This document shows positions 58,801-64,000 of a DNA stretch of 64,000 nt, one piece after another. How positions within the stretch are numbered: position 1 is the stretch's first letter; the number at the start of each line of letters is the position of its first letter. The translations under genes and the position numbers were made by a program. Location of the stretch: the NCBI GenBank assembly GCA_031002005.1, contig JARYHS010008074.1, positions 278,753,930 to 278,817,929 on the forward strand. The letters are read 5' to 3'. Origin of the DNA: Vandiemenella viatica (taxonomy: Eukaryota; Arthropoda; Insecta; Orthoptera; Morabidae). A model generated the notes under the pieces. It was not told where the DNA came from and made no database searches. It saw only the letters and a list, made by a program, of their open reading frames with translations.

Positions 58801-60774
58801 TCATCTTCAAGATTTACTGTCATACTCTTTTACTTCGTTATAAGAGGGTTTACTAAGCATCTCCAGTTGACTTCCTGACATTAGTGGTCGAATTCCATAA
58901 GCTGATGACCATTTCGTAATTTTCATGCTGATTGTGAATGAAGTATACGGTAAACACGACTTCATAACTATATAACTGGAATACTTTGTTCACTACATTG
59001 CAGTTTTAGACTTATTCCTCTAGATAGCTTTAGCAAATCGAAGCATCCGTTGTTGTTTGTATTCTGCAACACCAGGCCATTGTTCAATTCTGAATCATCT
59101 GATTTAGGATCCGATTTCGATCAACGGGACCACGGGGTGCTGTGGATCAGTGTCAGTTTTTCCGCTGGACCTGTAAAATGAACTGCAGGAATTGTAAAAT
59201 GATTTAGATAACAAACTCGGACAGAAGATTAAAGATAATTTGTATTTTTGCAGGGAAAGTAAGGTATAGGCATATTCGTGGGGTTCCTACGGCACCTGTT
59301 ATTTCTCACATGATTTGCAGAGGTGAGGATCTGTAGTCCCTTATGACTCTCCGACTTGCCGTTTAAGAACGTTCTCGCTGCTGTCTACTGCAGTTTGATA
59401 ACGTCGGTAATAGAGTATGCTGGCCTAGTGGGGTGATCCGTAGCCTGCTCCCTGAGAAAGCTGCAGGTGCAACAGAATGGAGAAGTGGGTCATCCGCTTT
59501 TCAAATGTCTCAGTCCATGATCCATCGGTGAATACCGAACACTTTATGTTGCTGTCTACAACACTACACATCGCTCCCCCACTGGTCAGTCGTCGGTTGA
59601 CGCGAATCAACCGGCCTCCAACTCAAGAGGGTAATGGTGCTGATGGAACCTTTGTAATGTCTACAGCTATGCCAAGGAGATGACAAATCAAACGTGAATC
59701 AGTGTCACTTTACAATGACTGAGAGACAATATCAACCACTCGATCTGCTTTGTAGCAGTGCAAGGCGACAAGTGGTGTGCAGGCTTGGGGAGTCTTTCCG
59801 GACGTTCAGCTCCGAACAATAAACCTCTGCTTTATCGAAGGTCTAAACTCTGTCACCAAAAATGCAAGTATTCGAGTCACTGTATTAATTTTAAATTAAC
59901 CCAGAAAAGACGCATTGTACATGAAATTCTTATACGGCTGTGTGGCATCAGGAAAATATGTTGCGTATTAATACAGGCAAGTGGAATATAGGTGCAGCTT
60001 ACTTATTTTTAATTAGTAGATCTGTCTGCTAGGATTTAGTGTAATGAAGTTCGGGTCAAAAATTTTACGAATTTTATAAGCAGATTGTTAGAAAATTAAT
60101 CACGGCTGTAGTTGACGGGTTGAAGGTACCACTGAAGGGTTTAAAGTGGATAGAAATTATTGATGGTTATTGATGTACCGTAATGTCCATTTCTTCGCGG
60201 TGCGTGCTTTTGCTTGTGTAGATTAACATCTCTGACTATAGAGGAAAAAATTTTCCATCAAATTGTTACATGTATCGTCATTTTTGTGTTTAGATTAAAC
60301 AAAGGGGAATTTGGCAACTTGACTCTTTCAGACATCAAAGGATTTTGTGGATGTTCTCGTCCTTTTATCCACTGGTCTTTTCTGAGAAAGCTTTAGTTGT
60401 GTCCCTGCTTGTCAGAGAAAATTTGCGCTCGAGAAAGCGAAGAGTGGCAGCATTCCAACAGGGCACAGGGCGCGTGAATACAGGAAGTTTCAGCAGGATC
60501 CAGTCGAAGGTGTATTGCTGTTTTGTTCGTCACATGCTGGCAGAATTAGGTAGCTTCTTGTACTCTGTAATCAGAACTCCTGTATAAATTAGTGCGTGTG
60601 TAGGCTACAGGCTTCGGTATATAAATTAAAGTTCAGTTGACAGTACCTATACCAGATTATAAACTTACCTTTTGCCTATAGAATACCTTCATTTTAACCT
60701 GTAGACCTCAAACAAAGTATTCGAACGACAGCATCGTAATATACTTTCACACTTTCAAGCAATTAGATACACCA
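55864..60774. other. Unassigned stretch
   Basis: About 5 kb with no recognised gene or transposon. Slightly G+C-richer patches lie at 56260-56620, 58310-58600 and 59400-59800. A minus-strand frame at 59425-59610 contains SVFTDGS, a weak reminder of an RNase H motif, but the surroundings do not fit. Confidence 0.45.
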
Positions 60775-60775
60775 T

Positions 60776-60797
60776 CATATTATATTATATTATATTA
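60776..60797 (+). repeat. (TATTA)n microsatellite
   Basis: About four ATTAT/TATTA pentamers in a row. Confidence 0.9.
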
Positions 60798-61141
60798 TCC
60801 TCTTATATAAAATGCGTTCTCTGATGACTGCACGCGCCTCGATTGCTATTAAAAAGAGAACCGTCACGTGTCAGCCTCCACTCGCGAATTAACAGCCATC
60901 ATAAAGTTACAATCTTACCTTCGTTTAAATTTACATGTTGCTTTTTGTTTATTTGCGACAACTAGATGCAGAAATTCATGTAAGGAGAAAGATATTCGAT
61001 GTTTACGATATTTTATCTGTATCAGTTATAAGAACTAGGTTAAACCATAACGTAAGAATTTTTTGGCAGACGATATGAAACAATAAAGTTTATTAAAAAC
61101 TGAAAGAAACGTACATAATCGCGAAATGTATCTATTTATTA

Positions 61142-61985
61142 CTAGCTGACCCGGCAATGCTTCACTATTGCTGGACTTAAGTAGGCACATAGATTAAATG
61201 AAAAAAATATTTACACATAAATTTTAAAATGCTGTTCCATTCATTTTCAGTTGGAAATGGTGAGAGGGGATGCGCTTTGGAAAACATATGCAGGCAGTAT
61301 TTTTCTGTTTGTTTCAAAGTATAAGTGTGCAAATTCCCATTGAAATCTGATGAAATATGTGGTTTTGTCTAAATTATGGGGAGGAGAACGTAATGGGGGT
61401 GGGAAGGGGGAGAGGGGATGAATATTCGGAAACCATATGTTGGCAGTATTTTTCTGTTTGTTTTAAAGTATAGGTGTACAAATTCCTATCTAAATCGGAT
61501 AAAAAATGTGGTTTGCCTAAATTATGGGGTGAAAACGTAATGGGGTTGGAAAGGGGGAGAGGGGATGAATATTTGGAAACCATACGTAGGCAGTATTTTT
61601 CTGTTTGTTCTAAATTATAAGTGTACAAATTCTTATCTAAATCGGATAAAAATGTGGTTTGCCTAAATTATGGGGTAAAAACGTAATGGGGGTGGAAAGG
61701 GGGAGAGGGGATGAATATTCGGAAACCATATGTTGGCAGTATTTTTCTGTTTGTTTTAAAGTATAACTATACAAATTCCTATCTAAATCGGATAAAAAAT
61801 GTGGTTTGCCTAAATTATGGGGAGAAAACGTAAAGGGGTTGGAAAGGGGAAGAGGGGATGAATATTCGGAAACCATACGTAGGCAGTATTTTTCTGTTTG
61901 TTTTAAAGTATAAGTGTACAAATTCTTATCTAAATCGGATAAAAAATGTGGTTTGCCTAAATTATGGGGTAAAAACGTAATGGGA
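61142..61985 (-). repeat. 147-bp tandem array with CTAGCTGACCCGGC end
   Basis: Five units are anchored on GGGGATGAATATTCGG-like motifs at 61269, 61417, 61564, 61710 and 61857 (spacing 146-148 bp). On the minus strand the unit reads AAATCACATTTTTTATCCG, ACTTTAAAACAAACAGAAAAATACTG and a C/T-rich tract. It is the same family as the arrays at 16781 and 48279 in opposite orientation. Because 147 is a multiple of three, the minus strand is open over 155 codons and yields a 49-residue repeat. The far end carries CTAGCTGACCCGGCAATGC (about 61143), a motif I know as frequent at ends of arthropod repeats (memory). Confidence 0.85.
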
Positions 61986-62377
61986 TTTGTCCAGTCGTTT
62001 GGAGTGATTTTTGTTTTTGGGCAGCAGTAAATGGAAATGATGTTGACTGTTGACTGGGTGGTTCGTATCCGTATTGCTACTACTTGAAAGGGTAATTTGC
62101 TCAAATTGAGATTAATCGGTTCGTGTGGAATATTCTATTGCACCAATATCGCCACTCCTCCTCTACCGTCCAGTCTGTCATTCCTGTACACCTTGTAGGA
62201 TTTGAAACTGACCTCTCTATTTGGTTTGAACCATGTTTCTGACAATATGGCTATGTTGATATTGTTTTGAGTGAGTGCTGAAATTAGGCTTTCTCTGTTC
62301 GCCCAAACTGATCTTCCGTTCCATTGTAAGATACTTAGATATTGGGATACCGTGGAGTTGTTATTTTTCTTATCCAT
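61985..62377 (-). pseudogene. LINE ORF2 endonuclease N-terminus (one nonsense codon, 3' truncated)
   Basis: From Met at 62377: YLSILQWNGRSVWANRESL (the LQWN start of apurinic-type LINE endonucleases), then NINIAILSETWF (the catalytic Glu in the ETW motif) and DRLDGRGGVAILVQ. After an in-frame TAG at 62135 the same frame continues with NIPHEPINLNLSKLPFQVVA, then VNIISIYCCPKTKITPNDW, the next endonuclease block. It ends at about 61985 where the 147-bp array begins in the same frame. Only about half of the endonuclease and no reverse transcriptase remain. The Met at 62377 follows ORF1 at the spacing expected for a second ORF. Confidence 0.85.
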
Positions 62378-62483
62378 TGTTATTACTTCTTTGGTTACTT
62401 TCTTATTATTATGTTAAAGGGCTCCTTTTGTTTTAGTTGTTAGGTTGAGTTGTTCCAGGATGGGGTTGAGCTTCTATTATATG

Positions 62484-63020
62484 TTATTCCTGAGATATTG
62501 GAGGGCCCTGAGGGAAGTCCATTAACCTAGTGGCAATAAGGTCTCTGATGTTATGTGGTAAGTTACCGGAGAATGCCATTTGTAAGATCACTGTGATCAA
62601 GTTTTGTATCTTTTCTACTAGATATTCGTTTGCAGTTTGGGCGTTTTGGCTATAGGGATTATTAGTAATTGGGAATGCTGGTTGGTTTGGTGCCCTCATA
62701 AGAAGTTCTGGCGGTACCTGGGAAGCATTTCTGTGGGTAGTTCGTTGTGTGTCCCTAGGTGGCCAGTTATGATCTTTACCCTTGCTGTCTATTATGACCG
62801 TTGGTTTCTGTTGGTGGGGTGGAGGGTCTTCTGATCGACTTTGTATCTTTAGAGGGGCTGTTGGTGGTGGATTCTGGGTATTCTGAACTGTGGTTGGAAC
62901 TTTTATAACTTTGTTTGTAGCTCTAATCATACAAGGGTTGGTTGCTTGATTATAAAATGTTCTCTCTCTGTTCTGTGTCAAATGTTCGGCTGTTATTGTA
63001 GCATAAGTTTTTTGTATCTG
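62484..63020 (-). pseudogene. LINE ORF1 (gag-like) fragment
   Basis: An open frame of at least 165 codons ending at 62484. A proline/asparagine/glutamine-rich middle (NTQNPPPTAPLKIQ, RSEDPPPHQQKPTV) is followed by a C-terminal helix-like part, NEYLVEKIQNLITVILQMAF. This hydrophobic C-terminal segment before ORF2 is typical of ORF1 proteins of Jockey/I-type LINEs (family knowledge). No zinc knuckle is visible, so the N-terminal part is missing. The frame is open upstream to about 63020 (KTYATITAEHLTQN), where a stop interrupts it. Confidence 0.7.
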
Positions 63021-63025
63021 TCAAA

Positions 63026-63690
63026 TAAATAACAGTTATCCGTTTTCGAAATTATAGTCTCCGTCATTTAAAGTAAAATGCATTCATTAAAAAAAATTCT
63101 ATCCAAATACTGTAATAATAAAACCAGAGTAAGGTATTCATATCAAGAAAAATATCATTAAAAATGATTCCTGTTCGATTTTCCTTACAAGCTTTTCCGG
63201 AATAAATCCCTACAACCATCATAGATGATACCCTTAGTTTTTGATACACGTGTTAGCTATTAAATAAGATTTAAGTTTATCTTTTTATTTAGATTTAAAT
63301 CATCAAGGATACGACTATGTGAAACTCAATTTATTAATCGCAAATCAACAACGATATTCTTGCCGCAAAATAGCGACCAGAGATATTAGAAATAAAGATT
63401 ATGTGCAAAGTTTAATACACTTGTAACTTGTATGCAATTAATTGCCATAATACAGTCATAAAGTTTGCTTTCCGTAGCATTTTATTCTTAAAGAAATGTG
63501 GAAAAACATTTAGGCTGAAAAAACGTGGAACCACGAGTACTTTTCAGTAACATTTCGATGATGAAAGTAACATTTCACAAACTTTAATTTCTCATGGTCC
63601 CTGCTATAAATGCGTTGCCAGATAAAACGTAATACTCTGTTGTGGAAGTAACTGCACAAACATACGAAGAGCAGGGGGGGAGGGGGTGGA
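63026..63690. other. Unassigned A+T-rich stretch
   Basis: Nothing recognised; ends in a G-rich run (GGGGGGAGGGGGTGGAGGG near 63676) directly before the next LINE fragment. Confidence 0.5.
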
Positions 63691-64000
63691 GGGAAATCGT
63701 TATGGCATCTGTCGGAAAAGACCACAAAAGAACCAAACTCTCAATAGACAACATACCCATAGAAGAAGTAGCAGAATTTAAATACCTACGTTACAACCCC
63801 AGCTACCGTAGAAACCAATAGGCAACAAAAAATCACAACTTTCAGGAAAGTTACGGGAATTATAAACAACACCTTCAGAGCATCTCTTGTTCAAACAGCA
63901 TACAAGAATCAGGCTATATAACATCCTGGCTACACCTACATTATTGTACGGTAGCGAGACCCGGACGCTACGCAAAGGTGATGAGCGGAGACTAACGGCA
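63691..64000 (+). pseudogene. LINE reverse-transcriptase C-terminal fragment, cut by window edge
   Basis: Plus strand. It reads KDHKRTKLSIDNIPIEEVAEFKYLRYN (the thumb block, usually with YLG), then after frameshifts KITTFRKVTGIINNTF and RIRLYNILATPTLLYGSETRTLRKGDERRLTA. The last is the TLLYGSETWTL motif that follows the polymerase in many arthropod LINEs, here with W changed to R. The 5' part is truncated at about 63691 and the element continues past base 64000. It belongs to a different LINE subfamily from 25960-27660 and 2821-3655. Confidence 0.85.

Larger units (their letters stand above)
61985..63020 (-). mobile_element. LINE 5' fragment joined to the 147-bp array
   Basis: Minus-strand order: ORF1 remnant (63020-62484), a 106-bp gap, then the start of ORF2 with the endonuclease (62377-61985). 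ORF2 breaks off in the middle of the endonuclease and is directly followed by the tandem array. Unlike the usual 5'-truncated LINE, this one lacks its 3' part. Jockey-like by the style of the endonuclease. Confidence 0.8.

Noticed and set aside
59425..59610. Possible RNase H motif (SVFTDGS) of a LINE
   Set aside because: The residues after TDGS and the surrounding frames do not follow an RNase H domain, and no polymerase lies upstream.
61142..61985. Link between the 147-bp period and nucleosome length
   Set aside because: The period varies from 146 to 148 and the related arrays have other periods; numerical coincidence is the simpler view.
61374..62104. A repetitive secreted or structural protein (49-residue repeats)
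   Set aside because: The repeat is a DNA-level tandem array of a family that is non-coding at its other loci; its open frame follows from a period divisible by three and continues from a broken LINE frame.

Overview
This is non-coding, repeat-dense DNA from an animal genome. The best guess is a large-genome insect, probably orthopteran (grasshopper, locust or cricket) or another polyneopteran. The evidence is high A+T, no dense gene arrangement, and fragments of repeat families that I associate from memory with orthopteran genomes: a tRNA-derived SINE with a B box, LINEs ending in a TCTACA-type tail, and Tc1-like transposons. I found no intact host protein-coding gene, rRNA gene, tRNA gene, operon or CRISPR array. 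Nearly every open stretch over 60 codons is either transposon debris or a chance reading of tandem repeats.

The main feature is a near-identical pair of long segments. Copy A (1-17803) and copy B (31030 to about 49316) run collinearly, with only occasional substitutions and small indels. Copy A ends in a run of exactly 1000 N (17804-18803). The sequence after the gap is not the expected continuation of copy A. It is a much more diverged relative of other parts of the window. Copy A may therefore be the other allele of copy B retained by the assembly, although a real recent tandem duplication is also possible. In order, each copy holds: a ~170-bp tandem array; a SINE remnant; a 5'-truncated LINE reverse-transcriptase fragment; a dead Tc1-like transposase interrupted by an LTR-like insertion; a ~185-bp satellite with a SINE inside it; and a ~150/290-bp pyrimidine-rich tandem array. 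They differ by a tandem-dimer hAT MITE (only in A, with the empty site visible in B), a ~300-bp deletion or insertion, a 1.1-kb versus 0.17-kb replacement, and a poly(A) expansion.

The spacer (18804-31029) holds a piece of the 170-bp and 150-bp families, a 3 x 60-bp minisatellite, a second tRNA-like SINE with a target-site duplication, several SINE-1 remnants, a second dead Tc1-like element interrupted by the same LTR-like family, a decayed LINE, a TA-flanked MITE, and a GC-rich island next to copy B.

The right part (49.3-64 kb) holds the end of the 150-bp array, a large inverted duplication (51201-51945), a GC-rich stretch with an inverted-repeat element, and about 8 kb in which I recognise little. 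It ends with a LINE 5' fragment (ORF1 plus endonuclease, minus strand) that runs in frame into a 147-bp tandem array of the same family as the 150-bp arrays, and another LINE fragment cut by the window edge. I saw no new host system. The most informative signals are nested or dated insertions with exact target-site duplications, and tandem-repeat families that seem to form the tails or bodies of dispersed elements.
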